Source: Lineolata rhizophorae (taxonomy: Eukaryota > Ascomycota > Dothideomycetes > Lineolatales > Lineolataceae). From it: DNA of 64,000 bases. The DNA lies in the NCBI GenBank assembly GCA_010093515.1, contig MU001695.1, positions 274,157-338,156 of the forward strand, in the 5' to 3' direction. The notes under the pieces are model-generated. The model saw only the letters and a list, made by a program, of their open reading frames with translations, did not search any database and was not told where the DNA came from. Made by a program: the position numbers and the translations under genes. This document shows positions 14,564 through 27,933 of the stretch, in pieces. Each line of letters begins with the position of its first letter. Positions within the stretch are counted from its first letter, which is position 1.

Positions 14564-16421
14564 TTGCGGCGGTGGAGCTTGAGGCTGCTGGTACATCTGC
14601 TGTTGCTGCTGCTGCTGTTGGGCCTGTTGGGCCTGCTGATGCTGCTGCCTCTGCTGCTCGTGCTGCTGCTGCCTCTGCGCGATGAGTTTCTGCTGGGCGG
14701 CGCGGATCGCCTCCTCCTGCTGCTGCTGGTACCGCGCCGCAGCAGCAGCCTGGGACTGCTGCTGTTGCTGCTGCTGTGGCGGGTACATGCCAGCTTGGCC
14801 TGTCGTGTTGGAGCGGCTCCGTTGCTGCTGCGCGTTCATGTGTCCGTCGGTGACCGTCGGTGGTGCGTATTGAACGGGAGGATATTCTTCGCCATGGTAG
14901 ATGGGAGGAGACGTGGGTCCGGGAGCCTGCGTAGGCGCCTGGGGAGCCGGACGCTGCGGAATGATGGGCGACGTGACGCCGCCGGGCGGCCTCGGCGCTG
15001 GACGATGCGGGATAAGGTTGCCGTTGAGATTCGGCGACGCCGGGTTGCTTCGCGGGATCGGAGGCGGGGCCCGAGGATTTTCGAAGCTGTCCGGCGCGGC
15101 GCCCGTCTTGGGGAATCGAGGGCTCGTCGGCGGGCTCATCATGGGCGCCATACCGCCAAGGTTAGGATTGGGGGACGGGGCGAGGCCGCCGCCGCTAGGA
15201 TGTTGTGCGCCGGGCTGAGCGTGACCAATCTTGTTCCAAATCTCATCGTCGCCGTGTCCGCCTTGGTTATCATTCCAGAAGTTTACCACGTCCATGACCG
15301 CCTGCGGGTTCTTCTTCTGATCCTGCTCCGATATGCCATTCTGGGAGAGCATGCGCTGCCACTCCGGCGGTAGACCCTACGCATACTTAGTTAGCAGCAA
15401 CATTCCGTTGGTGTGGAAGACCAATTGGCGAAGCCAAAGCCCAAGAGACACGAATACTAGCCAACGCAGTACTACGTCCCATAGGAGAGACGCAAATATA
15501 CCACATCTGCCAGGCCACTCAGATATCCACCGCACCCTCGAGAATGTTTGATCCCGCTCTTATACCCAAGACCAGATAGGCATCAAAAGACAAGAGAACG
15601 AGCAACGAGCTGCTGCTACTCACCGTAAACTGGCCCGTCTCATTATCGTATCCCACATGCGTAACGTGCATCGGGTTCGTCGGCGTGCTTATCTGCCCCG
15701 TCCACCATTGACATCAGCGTTCGATTCTCGCAAGCAAAGCCCACACTGCAACGCTCGGCAACCCGAAGACCCGACAAAAATCAAAAAAAGGAAGAAAGAA
15801 AGAGCACTCACCGTCGGCCGCCGCGGCGACCCCACCAACCCGCTCATAAACTGCGAAAACCCACTTTTCTTCTTACCCACACCCGCCCCAGCCCCAGCCC
15901 CCGCGCCCGCTCCCGCACCTCCCGCGCTCCCACCGCCACCACCACCACCACCACCACCACCACCGCCGCTGCCGCCACCGCCGCCGATACTGCTCTTCCC
16001 CGACCCCGACCCCGACCCCTCGTCCGAATACCGCTGCCTCGCGCCCTTAGCGCCACCCTCAGGCTGGTCCACCGCCATCAGGCCGCCGAAGCCGAAGCCG
16101 CCGAACCCGGCACCCGCTCCTCCTCCTGCTCCTCCTGCTGCTCCTCCTCCCCCGCGCGGCGGCGACACCGTCTCCATGCGGCGGCCCGCGCCCGCGCCCA
16201 GCGCCGCGAACGAGGCCGACTGGCGCAGCTTGGGCGACGCGAACGGATGGCCGTAGTAGCCGGAGCCGGAGCCGTCGGCCGTGAGGGCGTGGGCGAGAGG
16301 CGGCGGGCGCGAGGAGCCGCCGGCGGCGGCGGCGGCCGAAGGCGGAGCCGGCGGCCCGGCCGTGGGCGCCGACGTGCGGTGCTGCTGGTGCTGGTGTGGC
16401 GGCGGTGGCGGCGAGGACAGC

Positions 16422-16454
<33 letters not shown>

Positions 16455-17419
16455 GAGGAAGGCGTCGCGCTTGTGGGCGGCGGCGGAGCCTGCGGGTGGG
16501 CTTGCGGCGGCGTCGGGCCCTGCACTTGGATCGTGTGCTGCGGAGCTCCGGCTGCTTGTTGTTGCTGTTGCTGTTGGAAGAGGTGGTGCTGGTGGTGGTG
16601 CTGTGGGTGTCCGACCGAGGCGTCGATGTTCTGGTACAAAGCGTTGACGTCAAAGGGCGCGCCGATGAGCTCGGCCGACTCCTGCAGCGACTGCCGCGAC
16701 GGGTCGCCGCCGAGGCCGCCGCCGCCGCTACCGCCGCCGCCGCCGCCGCCAGCGCCGCCGCCGGCCAGCGCGAAGCGAGCGTCTCCGAACGCCGTTGTGC
16801 CTGGCACTGCGCCGACCGGCTGCTTCTGCTGCTGCGGCTGTGCCTGGGCTTGTTGTGGTGGCTGCTGCTGTTGTTGTTGATGATGTTGCTGCTGCGGGTG
16901 GTACGCGGGCGCGCCCGTTGTGGCCGTCGTGGTTGCGGCGTTTGCGGACGACGCAGCCGCCGGCGGGAGGTGATGTTGCGACGTGTTCGGGATGAACGTG
17001 TTCGTGGTCGGGCCGGCGTAGGCAGAATCGGTGGGCTGTAGCGGGTGCGTTCCAGTCGGGGCGGACGGCTGCGGCGGTGGCGCGACGCCGTTGCCGTTAT
17101 TGCTGCCGCCGTTGTTGTTGTTGTGGGTGCTCGACGGAGTCAGGTTGTGGGTGCGGTCGAGCGACGACGACGAGGACGACGTGGTGGGGATGGTCGGGCT
17201 GTGCTGGGCGCCGCCGCCAGGCGCGGCGGCAGCGGCGGCGGCGGCGACAGGGTGCTGCTGGTGGCCGCCGCGAGACGACGAGTAGGAGCGCTTGAGCGTC
17301 CGCGGAGGCTGCTTCTCGGACTGCTTCTGCGGCGGCGGCTTGGTGAGACGCCGGTGGCCTTGCTTCTCCTGCTGCTGCTGCTGCTGCTGTTGCTGCTGGT
17401 CGCCGGCGTGGCTGTCCAT
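13217..17419 (-). CDS. STE20: STE20-type p21-activated protein kinase
   Basis: Five exons: 15812-17419, 15624-15692, 13834-15376, 13425-13759 and 13217-13327, giving 1221 aa in continuous phase. Residues 1-536 are low complexity (poly-Gln, poly-Gly) and contain DLIGAPFD-like and [18 protein letters not shown] segments. The second exon encodes the CRIB/p21-binding core [16 protein letters not shown], continued by [10 protein letters not shown]. Another Gln/Pro-rich linker leads to the kinase domain (about 938-1190) with [11 protein letters not shown] Lys967, HRD Asp1057, DFG and the [12 protein letters not shown] activation segment. There is no PH domain, so this is STE20 rather than CLA4. PAKs act below Cdc42/Rac in MAPK and polarity signalling (family knowledge). 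The C-terminus [17 protein letters not shown] is the usual STE20 tail. The gene is unusually long because of homopolymer expansions. Confidence 0.93.
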
Positions 17420-20400
17420 GGTGAAGCTGACGGGCGATGCGCGCGCTTTTGGAGGGGGGGGGAGGGGGTAGGCAAAGCCGGAAGCTTAAAGATAGGTAAG
17501 GTGAGAGCCGCAGGCCAGCAGCAATTACTTGCTGAGGTTCGGCGGCAGGCTGGCAGGGTTTGGCGCCGGAACGGCAAATGGGGAGCGGAATGGAGGGGGG
17601 GAGGGGGTGTGTAGGGATTTGGAGGACGACGAGGACGAGGAGGGGGGACGGGGTGGCCGGCAGGTGCTTGGGCGGCGGCGGCGGGCGAATCTCCAGGCTC
17701 GAGAGCGGGAGCCCGGCGTGGCTGCTTGCGGAGCGCTGCTGCGGTGGCTGATGGCGGAAACGGTCGTCCGGACGCGCGCCGGCGGTCTCCCCACGGCCGC
17801 GGGCGGCGGCGGTGCTACGCTCGCACGCCTCTCCCGTCGCGCGGGATGGCGGCGGACGGGGCTTGGCCGGCGACAGGCGCGCGGGCGGGCGAGTTGCGAC
17901 CGCGACGGGCCGCGGCGAGGTGCGCGGCGCGGGCGGCGGGCGAGCTGCTGCAGGGGCCGAGCGCGGAGCGGGACGGCGCTGGAGACGGCGCGTTGTGCAG
18001 AGCGAGCGGGCGGGCGAGCTGAGGCGGCGACGCAGCGGGCGCGTGTGTGTATCACGACGAGGCGAGGCGGGCGCGTCCGTGGTCGCGGGCGGCTCGCCGG
18101 GCGGGTGCGGGCCCCCAACGGCGCGCCGGGCGGCTTTCGCGGGCCCCGGGGCGACGCCAGAAGCTTCAACCGGCTCGCCCAGCTCCCTCTGGGACCGTCC
18201 CGTCCTTGCACGTGTCGCGGCCACATACGTTCGTAGCGTACCTACATGCCGCACATACCTACACGCCGTCTGCGCCCCCCCATCGTCGGCTGCTGGTGCT
18301 GCTTCCAGGCACACGCCCGCCGATGGCCGAACACACATATCCTCCGTATGCATGCTGCTGCTGCTGCCGCTGCGCTCGCCGCTGCTCGCTGCCCAGGGCA
18401 CGCATATGACAGCTGGCCACCGCCCAAGGCCCGCTCCGGGCTCCACCTACGTCAACACGTGCGCCAAAAATCGCCGACCGCACACCGAGCCGGCCGCAGC
18501 CCCTCTGCCACATACGTACCTACGTAGTATGCACACACCGGCGGTGTGGGCCGGGACACCCGCGTGGGCCAAGCGCTCAGCGCCCGCCTCGCTCCGCGCA
18601 AGCCCACAGCCTGGCATTTTCCGTTGGAAAAGCCCCCCAGAACCCTCCCAAAACCACCACTACGTACTATGTATGTACTCTGTACTCCGTACCTCCCACA
18701 CGCGCTGCTTCCGCGCGAGCGCGAAGTCTGGCCTGTGCGGGCCGCGGCTGTGGCTGGCTAAATTGCCGTGCGGCTTGGCCCGACCGGGGCCCGCTTGTTA
18801 TTTGCTGCTGCTTGCTACATATGCCTACATACTCCGTACTATACCATGCCCATCCCGGCCGTCCCGTAGGGCGGCAGAGAACGCCCCACCTCCCCGCACA
18901 GGCGAGACGGATACCTGCTACGTATGTACATGCCATCTGAAGGGCTGCGTGAAATGGGAGAAGCATCTATGTAACGCCTCGCTCGGTTCGTTCTGGCCGT
19001 GTTGCCGCGAGTCCCTGGGGAGGGAGCCTTGGTCTACCTACGTAGTACGTCGTAGTCAACAAAACCGTAAAAATGGAAACAAAAAAGCGGGGGCGGAATG
19101 GGGAAAATAATTAAACAAGAGAACGGAAAGAAAAGTCACGCGTTTTGCCGGACCCACTCACCCACCGTCTTCGCCACCACGGCTAAGGGAAAGAGAAACC
19201 GATCAACATCATTTGCGAGGAGTGGCATTCACCCCCTAAACAACGCCGTCAAACCGAAAAAAGGGACCGAAGAGAAACCCATAAAAAAAATTCGCAGCGA
19301 GTCGAAGCTGACACGCGGGCATCTGGTTTTATCTGAGAGGGAGTGACAAAGCGCTACACTATTATTACGTGTTTAGACTATCCGTTTCCTCGTTGCTCTA
19401 CCAGACAGATGGGACACGCCCAACCTGGCATTGCCAGCGATGTAAGAAGACAAGTCCCCCTCTATCGTGGTATCACCCACCGATGCAAAATACGATAATC
19501 CAAGAGAAGCCACCCGTTCTCGCACACGGTACAGCGATAACCAAGTCTCTCTCATCTCTCCTTTCTTCATACAAGCACCGTCCGTCCAGGACTCTTATTT
19601 CTTCTTCTTCGGTTCCAACGTCTCCTGTGCCCTCCCATCCCATTCCGTCGTTCATCCTATCCCATAAATCATGTACGCGTGTGTCTCGGAATCGAACACT
19701 GACCACACCAACAATGGGCAACAAAAGGAGTCTTTCCAAGAACCAAGCAACCAAGCAACAAAACAAAACTCCCGTCTATATATGGAATGACGATGCCCCG
19801 CCCAGCCAAAAGCTTCAAAACCCAACCCGCTATCCCACATGTACCCAAAAGCCGCCGAAAACGCCCTCGCGGTAGTAGTATCAATCGTAGCAGCAATCAC
19901 TCACTCGCGAACCCCCCTTTTTTAGCGCTCGCACAGAGCCCACCGCCTCCACCACCCGAAAGCGAGGAAGTCGAAAATGCAAAAAGCCAAGGCAACCAGG
20001 CCTCCTTCTTTGAAAAGGAAACGAATGCAAAATAGACGAGGAGGGAGCGGACGAGAGAGCGAGCACAAAATTATAATTAGAGCCAACGGACGCCGAGAGC
20101 GGAGAGAGAGATATTCATACCGTAGGAAGCCAAGCGGGAATGTAGCTCAAGCCACGATGCAAACCTAAACCTGGCATAGACAAGAGAAATACATGCGTCG
20201 GGTTGGAAGAGAAGAGGGACCGGGAGTTTTGTATGGACAAGCCCTCGTCGAATGGGATTTCTCCCACCCGCCTTGGCGTCATCGCTCGACCTAGGAAAAT
20301 GAGCGCTGTCGATGCATCCATGATAAGAGCCAATTCTCCCCAAGCAACCGCGTCGGCAAGGACGATGGACGCAGGATAAAAAGAAAAGAGTGAGATGGAT

Positions 20401-20621
20401 GCTCCACGGGCTACTCGATTCCCATTGCTCGACCGCTCTCGCTCGCCAAGCCACCCTGCAACCGACCAGTCGTTTTGCCCGCTCACCTCCCGCCTCGCCC
20501 ATCCCATCTCATCCCATCCCATCCGAGTCAGTACGCGAAGTCGCACTACCACGACCACACACGCGCCTCCTCAATCCCAGCTCCAAAAAAAAAAAAAAAA
20601 AAAAAGAATTCCTCCGCTCAC
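17420..20621. other. Intergenic: STE20 5' flank and phytochrome 3' flank
   Basis: 17420-18200 is very GC-rich and open in several frames by composition alone. 18220-19060 is dense in TAC/GTA palindromic motifs. 19080-20600 is A/C-rich and G-poor on the + strand, as expected for the 3' flank of a minus-strand gene, and ends in an A-run at 20586-20604. No gene or RNA is supported. Confidence 0.5.
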
Positions 20622-23600
20622 TCACATCGGCTCCGGACTCGCCACCGTCTCGAGCTTCCCCACACCCACCCCCGCCACCTCCGCCTCCGCCTCAGCCGTT
20701 CTACCCGCCCCGATCCCCAGCGTCGCCGGCGCCGACGAGCTCTTCCCCGCCCCCATGACCGTCTTCCCACTATCCGTGTCCTCGCCCGCGCTGCCGCCCG
20801 GGTCCTCTTCGCCACGCCCTTCGGCGCGCTCCCGCGTCCTCGCCGCCTCCTCTTCCTCCTCCTCCTCCTCCTCCTCCTCCTTGGCCGCCCGCTCCTCGCC
20901 TCCCGCCTCCGACCGCCGCGGCGGCGGCGGCGTCGACGGCGGCGCCACCACCACCGCGCCCGGCCTCTTCCCCGACGGCCGCGTCTCCGCGCTCCACACG
21001 TCCTGCGGGCCCTTATGAAACCAGCCGCCTCTCTCCCAGCACCCGGGCTCGTACAGCGCGCGGGCCCTGGCCTGCTTGTCGACGATGCCCTCGACGAGCT
21101 CGCCGACGCGGGAGAAGGAAATAGGCTTGACGATCCAGCCGTCGAAGCCGGCGGCGGCGTAGGCGGCGCGCTCGCGCTCCTCGAGCGACGCCGAAACGGC
21201 GAAGACGGGGATGCGGCCGTTGAGCGACGCGCGTCGCGAGAGGGGCCGGTCCGGGTGCGCCTTCTCGAAGGAGCGGATCATCTTGACTGAGGAGAGGCCG
21301 TCGACGATGGGCATCTAGAAGCCTGCGTTAGTTTCGTCTCAATTTTGAGAAGTGAATTTGGGAAGGGGGGAAAACAAAAAGAAAAGGATTCTTTAGCTGC
21401 CTGACGCACCTGCATATCCATCAAGACGACATCGAACGCGTCCGGCTGGTCGCCGTACGCGCTGGCGCACTCCTCGCCGTTGACCGTCAAATAAATCTTA
21501 TGCCCAACCTTCTCCAGCCGCTTCTTGACGATCTTGCTATTGACGGGATCGTCCTCGGCCACGAGCACGTGCATGTTCCGCGCTGTCAGTTCGGCCGACT
21601 CGGGCTCGGGCTCGGGTTCTGCCTGCTCGGCCGACGGCAGCTGGGGCGGCTCGACCTCGCCCAGGACGCCCGACGGCGGCCTCCAGCGCGTCGCATCGTT
21701 GAGCGGCGACCCGGCGTTGTCGGGCACCTTGACGGCCTTGACGGGCGTGAGGTCGAACGGCAGCCGCTGCTCTCCGGGCGTGGTGGGCTGCTGCATGCTG
21801 CGTTGATGCTCCGCCTTGTTCATGGCGGACGTGCTTTCGAAGCTCCTCGCCTTGAGCCGACGCTTCTCGGCCGCTATGGGAGACGACGGGCCCCGGCCTA
21901 GCGGGAGCACGCTCTTCGTGCTCGTGGCCCCCGTCGAGCCGCTCTTGCTCTCCTTGAGATGAGGCGTCTTGATGGCGTCGATAAGCCGGTCCACGTCGCT
22001 CTTCGCGCTCGCGCCGCTTCCAGCGCTCTCAACGCTCTTAAAGCTACGCTTGCTCTTGCTGCTGCGGACGCTCTCAGTGCTTTCGCGTCTGACTAAGGGC
22101 GCCGAACCATCGCCGACCGAGCTCGGTCGCTCGTGGTCCTTCTTCACGAGCATGATGTCGTTCTGGAACGGCACCTCCTGCTCCGGACCCGTTGAGCCCG
22201 TCGTCGAGTCCGCGATGCTCCGCTTCTCATCGTCCGGTAGCTCGAAGGGAAACTGGAGGACGAACCGTGACCCCCTGCCCTCCTCGGATTTTAGCCGCAG
22301 CTGCCCGTTCATATTGCGGATGATCCTGGCCACTATGGCGAGGCCGAGACCCAGAGTCCGATCAGCCCCTTCTTGGTTAGCGATGGCTTTCGACTTGGAG
22401 TGCTTGGGCGCGAAAGTCTCCTCCAGAAGCAGGCTCGATTCGGATTGCGCTTGCTCCAGCTCCCTGAAGAGCGCGTCAAGCTTTCGCAAGCTCATGCCCG
22501 CGCCCGAATCCTCCACTGCCACTTCCACTTCGACGTGCGAGTCGACGTGGTCCATGAGGTACATTTCGACCCGTATGTTTCCGGTCGTGGTGTTTTGTAT
22601 GGCGTTGGCGATGATGTTTGTGATTGCCTGTCGGATTTTGCTCTGGTCGCCAATGACCTTCCTCGGCAGCCCTTGGTGCTCGATGACTTCGTACTCGATC
22701 CCTTTTCGTCGGCAGTCGCCGCCAAACGGATCCGCCGCTTCCCTAAAGGCAGCCTGTAAGTCGAACGGCTCCCCCTTCAGCAGATCGCCTCCTTCCTCCG
22801 CCTTGGTAAGATCGAGTAGGTCGTTGATGACGTATATAAGCGATTTGGACGCCGAATGGGATTTGACGAGGTTCTCGCGCGTCTCTTGGTCCAGCGTACC
22901 CTCGAGTGCTATTTCGAGATAGTTGATGACGGCGTTGAGAGGCGTGCGGACTTCGTGAGCGGAGTTCGCCAACAGCAGCCTAGTAAGCTGGCTATTTTGC
23001 AACGCGGCCTCCTTCTGTCGCCACACCTCGATGAACTTGCCGTACACGAGACACAACACCGCCGCCGTTTCCACCTCTTCCTCGGTCCACTCCGTACACT
23101 TCCCGATGACCGTCTCGCTCCACTGCCTGAAACTCTTGCGCGGTTCCAGATAGCCCTCCGTTCCCTCCCGCACGAACTTCTCGTACGGATTTCCGGCCCA
23201 CTTGACTTCTTTCAACTGGCCCTTTCGGAAGAACACTATGAAGTCGTCGCCGACGACGGACAGAGGTACCAGAAGCAACCCCGCGATGTGATGGAATCCA
23301 GGCGCGTACCGCAGATCCGGGAAGTCCTCGATGAGGTCCTGCGACACGGTGACCGACGTGATCCTACGCATCCGCAGGTACTCTAGCATCGCCAGCGCCT
23401 CCTGCGTCTGATCGACTTCTCCAAGGATCTTCGTCTCCCCGCGGATGGACAACAGGCCGAAGTCGGCGTTGAACAACTTCAACAGGTCCTCCGAAGACGC
23501 CACGATATAGCCAGACGGGTTACCTTGCGTCGGCACTGTGTTGATGAGCTTCCTGGCCTGCAACCGCGACGCGTAAGATAGCCTTTCGATGTTCCGCGAC

Positions 23601-25546
23601 GCCGAGTCGCCGACTAACCGACACATCTTGCGGATCGGAAACGAGACCCTCATTCCTTTGGCTCCGTAAGAATGGCACGAGATCAGACCCCAGAGCTCGT
23701 TGAACGCGTTTATCGATATAGACATGGAAGAGCGGACGGCCATGTTGGCCAGGTACTTGAGGTGAATAGGTGACATGGCGCGAAGATAAGAAAACGTGAG
23801 ATCGAGCGGCTTCTCCAAGTCCTCAACCGTCCGACATACCAGGCGCGCGGTCTCCATGTCGCGGTCGTACAGAAGGCGCACCTTGTTGATCTTGTAGAGG
23901 TCCCTGGCTTGCTTCGGGATGTCGGAGGCCGGAAAGTGGAGCCCCTTGTAGAGATCCTTGGTCGCTCTCGGATCAAGCAACTCCGTCACGACCTTTCCGT
24001 TCCAAGCCTGGTCGAACTGGTATATCATCACCCGGTGGAAGCCGGTAAGCTCCTTTACCACACCAACCAGAATCTTCAAAAACTTCTCCAAATTGGGGGC
24101 GGCCGCCAATTGCTCTTGGACTTGAGACATGATATTGAACACTTCCATCGCGGCAGCTTCCCCTTTCCTTTTCCTCGCCGTCCGCAGGACACGCAACGGC
24201 TTGCTCGCGTTCTCCGTGCTCTCGAGGAATTCCTCCGGCGTAGGTTGGCTGTGGAGGGTGTCCTCGGGCAGTTCGGGCGTCGCGTCGTCCGACGGGACCA
24301 AGGGATACGTGCGGTCGTCCTCGAGCTCGAACTCGCAGACGATGACGTCGGCGTTGGACGGGCTCACGTGGACGGCGCACCAGAGCTTCTGCAGCCGCCG
24401 CTTCGGTGTCCGGATCGACATGGTGAAGACCTCGGGCCCGTTGACCTCGACGTCGGTGTCCTCGTCGCGGATGAAGTCGATGTGGTCCATGAGGTTGTCG
24501 GCCTGCTCCTCGGACAGGATGTCGGTGAAGCTCTCGAGCGCGAACAGGTCGCGCGGCGAGTAGCCGATCATGCGCTTCGAGTTCTCGCTCACGACGCGCA
24601 CCACGAGCCGGCCCTCCTTGCCCTCCTGCAGCGCCACCAGCAAGCCGAAGCTCTGCACCGCGCCCGGTATGTGGATCGGCTCGTCCTCGCACCGCTGCAG
24701 CGTCTCGCCGTCGCGGCCCGTGATGATGGCGTGCCCGCCCTCCGACAGCACGTGCTTGAAGCGCGCCGTCACGACGCCGCCCATCTCGTCCACGCTCGAC
24801 AGGCCCGACCGGCCCGACCGCAGCGACGCCGAGCTCATGCCCGCCGACGCCGCCATCTCTTGGTGCTGCAGCGACGTGCCCGCGCTGCTGTTCTCGCTGC
24901 CCACCCGCGCCGACACGATCTCGTTGATCGTCTGCACCGGTATCCGCCTCCTCGGCTGCTCCCGCTGCTCCGGCGGCGCCGTCGCCGCGCCATCCGCCGC
25001 CTCCGCCCCCTCGGCGGTCTCGCGCGAGCCAGGCTCCTCGCCGCCCGGACCGGGGCTGACGGTCCGCGCCGCACTCGCCTCCTGGCGCTGCGTGCCCGCC
25101 GGCGGCGGCTGCGACCCGCCAACGCTCTCGGAGCGCCTCCGCGAGGAGGCCGGCCACGCGCCGGCGCCGCTGCCGCGGCGGCCGCCGCCGGGCCCGCGCA
25201 GATCGAAGTAGTCGGAGCCGCCGGTGCCGGTCCGCGCCAGCGGCGTCTGGCTCGGGTCCACCGACACGACGCTGCGCACGGGGAAGACGCGGTCGACGGA
25301 GCCGGGGCTGAAGGGGTCGTCGTTGCTGTCGCGGCGGGTCTGGGGGCCGGCCGAGGACGGCTGCGCCGGCGAGAAGGCGCGGGGCTGGCCGGGCTCGCGC
25401 CGCGGCGGCCTCAAGGCTGGCGCGCCCGCGTCGGCTCGGGGGCTTTTGGGCGGGGCTGAGGAAGGCGCGATCGTGGCGGCTGTTGCCGTTTCTGGCGGCG
25501 GGGTCTTGGGGCCGGACCCCGGGTCGGGAGGTTGCTGTTCGGCCAT
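20622..25546 (-). CDS. Fungal phytochrome (hybrid sensor histidine kinase)
   Basis: Two exons, 21410-25546 and 20622-21314, joined at the TAG before 21314, giving 1609 aa. Order: a disordered N-terminus, the chromophore-binding Cys286 in RCEDEPIHIPG just before the PAS domain (about 290-410), GAF (about 470-640) with PASDIP at 539-544 and SPIH595, PHY (about 660-840) with the tongue motif PRKSF at 802-806, then the H-box SAHEVRTPLN (His864) and an HATPase domain (DQSKIRQAITNIIANA, EDSGAGM, LGLGLAI). A Ser-rich linker leads to a receiver domain (VLVAEDDPVNSKIV) with phospho-acceptor Asp1377 and continues in exon 2. The key residues seen suggest a biliverdin-binding red/far-red sensor (family knowledge). 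The last 150 residues are an acidic low-complexity tail. The gene resembles Aspergillus FphA and the phytochromes of other Sordariomycetes. Confidence 0.93.
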
Positions 25547-27915
25547 GGTAGAGCGCGGCCGCCCTTTGACCGAGGGGCCTGCCTGCCGGATGAGGAGGTG
25601 CGGTCCACAGGGTCGACGATGGCGCGCGGAAGGGGGAAGGTAGGCGGGTGAGGAAGGCGGAGGAGCAGAGGGGCTTGATGGCGAGGCTCGCGTGCCCTTC
25701 CCGGCTGGCTGGTACGTTGCTGGACCGGCGGAAGACGGCGACGCCGTTCAAGTCGCCATGGGGCGCCTTCGGTGGCAGTGAGGCGTCGGGGAGGCCGATG
25801 GGACTAACTATCTCGGCGAGAAAGGTGGGCAGGTGGCAGGTGGACCGCGAAGGACGGCGCAAAGTGGTCGAAGAGAGGTGACGGTCACGGTCGAAGGTGA
25901 ACGTGAAGGTTGTCGAGCGTCGTCGGTCCACCAGTAGCAGTAGCAGAAGGGGGGGAGCAGGATTGCGCAAGCCGTTCGTGGTTGGCGCGCCGCGCGGGAC
26001 GCGCTGGGGGGTGCTGCTGCGCTGCAGCCGTGTCGATCGATCGAGCCTTCCCGTTACCTGGGGACCCTTCCCTTGGGGGCAGGGAAGAAAGGGTTGTAAT
26101 ATTTGCCACCCGACGGATGTGCGCGGCGCGCGCACGCGCGTGGGGACGCCCCGGCGAAAAGCGATCGAGGCTGGGTCACGGGTTTTGGGGGTGATGCGGC
26201 TGGGTCGAGACCCAGGCGCCCACGGTCAGGGTAGGAATTGGGATTCGTGGTGTTTCGCTCGTTGTTGCTGCTGCGATGGGTGCCCACCCGACGAGGTCGG
26301 TGTTGATGCCCGCGGCGGGCGTCTGGGATGTTGTCCTGGGGTGCTCGATATAAGAAGTTAAGGGTGCCGAGAGGTAGGTAAGCACCCCGTCTGGAGTGGG
26401 AAACCTCGCCTTGCACGGACCCCGGGGGGCGTCTTTTTTATCTTCCCGCGAGGGAAATTGGGGGCCCTGGCGTAGGTAGGTATCCTTTTCCCGCGGCGCA
26501 ACTGGAGGTTTGCCTAGGCCGAGAGAAAGGGGGAGAGAGAGAGAGAGAGAGAGCAATAGGAACGGTAAGATGAGACAAGCAAGTCCAACGAGGGCGGGCA
26601 AGTACTAAGGCGTTGTGGTTCGCGGAGATGTGCGCGAAAATGGGCACGCTGGGGCGAGGATGGCCAGGTGGGCCCGGTTGCCGGTTCGAGGAACCAGGGC
26701 TGCTGGTTTGGGCTAGGGTCGTGTGTCTCTCTGTCGGCCAGCCCAGCAAGCAAGCAAGCAAGGCTCACGGCAATCTCTCGTCTGCTTGCTCTGGGTAAGG
26801 CTCCTAGGCAGAGAGGAGGACGTGGTATAGGGCACGGAAGTCAGAATAGAGAAAAATCATGACGCCGAGTGACGAAATGCAGGCATGTGGGATGACGCTC
26901 TCTCTACTATGTAAATAGACGTCAGAGAGATTCGGCCGAGGAGGAGCTCCAACGAGGGATTCAAAGGCCCAGGTCCGCGGGGCCGCGAAGCACGCCGCAG
27001 TTGGAGGTGCGAGAAACATCAATCGCCGGAGGAGCAGCAGCGAACACTAGGGAGTTCTGGACGGGGCATGGCGCGTGGTCGGGTCGCGGATCCCGCCTCA
27101 GGTGGCGGCCGCATGGATGGACGGACGGGACGAGACCAGGAGGGGAGGGGGAGGGGGGGAGGGGAGCGGCCTTAGCAATTGGGCAGGCACAGAGCAGATT
27201 GGGAGCTCAGGCTGGCGGCCGCGCACACGAGGGAGACTCGAACTTGGGCTCGGAAAAGACGCGTGCTAAGCTACCGTAGATGCTCCCAAGGCGCGAAAGC
27301 GGTTGCGATCATCGTCGACGAGCGGCGAGATCGACGGGGCGGCAGAGGACCACCCCCCTTCCGACCGGGTTGCTTGATTGGCGAGGCGGAGGGGCTGCGT
27401 GGCTTTGCACTGTTTTCCCCTCTGGCTTTGCCACTCGAGAGTCCCGCCTGGTCTGGGATCTAGGAACATCCGTCTTTCTGGCCCATTCACTCGTCGTCGG
27501 CATGCTGGTGTTTGACTGATAAAACCGCGTGGCTGATGCGGGCCGGCCACGCCGGCATACGTGCGTTTGTCGAAGCGGAAGCGCGGAAGGCCAGAAAGCA
27601 GACCATGATCGTCGCCGGAGTACGTACTGCGGGAAAGGGCCGCGCAGCTGACCAGCAACGACCCTAGGTAGCTCTTCTACCTGGCGCTTCGAACAGGCCG
27701 CGATGGAACGGAGCGAGCACACCGACGGCACATATCCAATTCGGCCCCTGCAGGCCCAAAGACCACGAAAAGCCCGCGAAAAAAATAAGAGTGGCTGGCG
27801 GCGCTAGGATCCGGCTCGACCCTGGCATCTTCAAATTCTCGCAAAGCATGGAAATGTTCGAATGCCATGGTTTGAAGGCCCCTCTCTCGGCTACGGCGCC
27901 TTTTAGCGGGGGGAA

Positions 27916-27933
27916 CCCGCGGGCGCCCGCGGG
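27916..27933. repeat. 18-bp perfect GC palindrome
   Basis: CCCGCGGGCGCCCGCGGG equals its own reverse complement. It is isolated in GC-rich intergenic DNA. Confidence 0.8.

Noticed and set aside
23973-26135. 720-codon frame overlapping the phytochrome on the same strand
   Set aside because: It is a shadow of the GC-rich phytochrome exon; Arg-rich, without domains.
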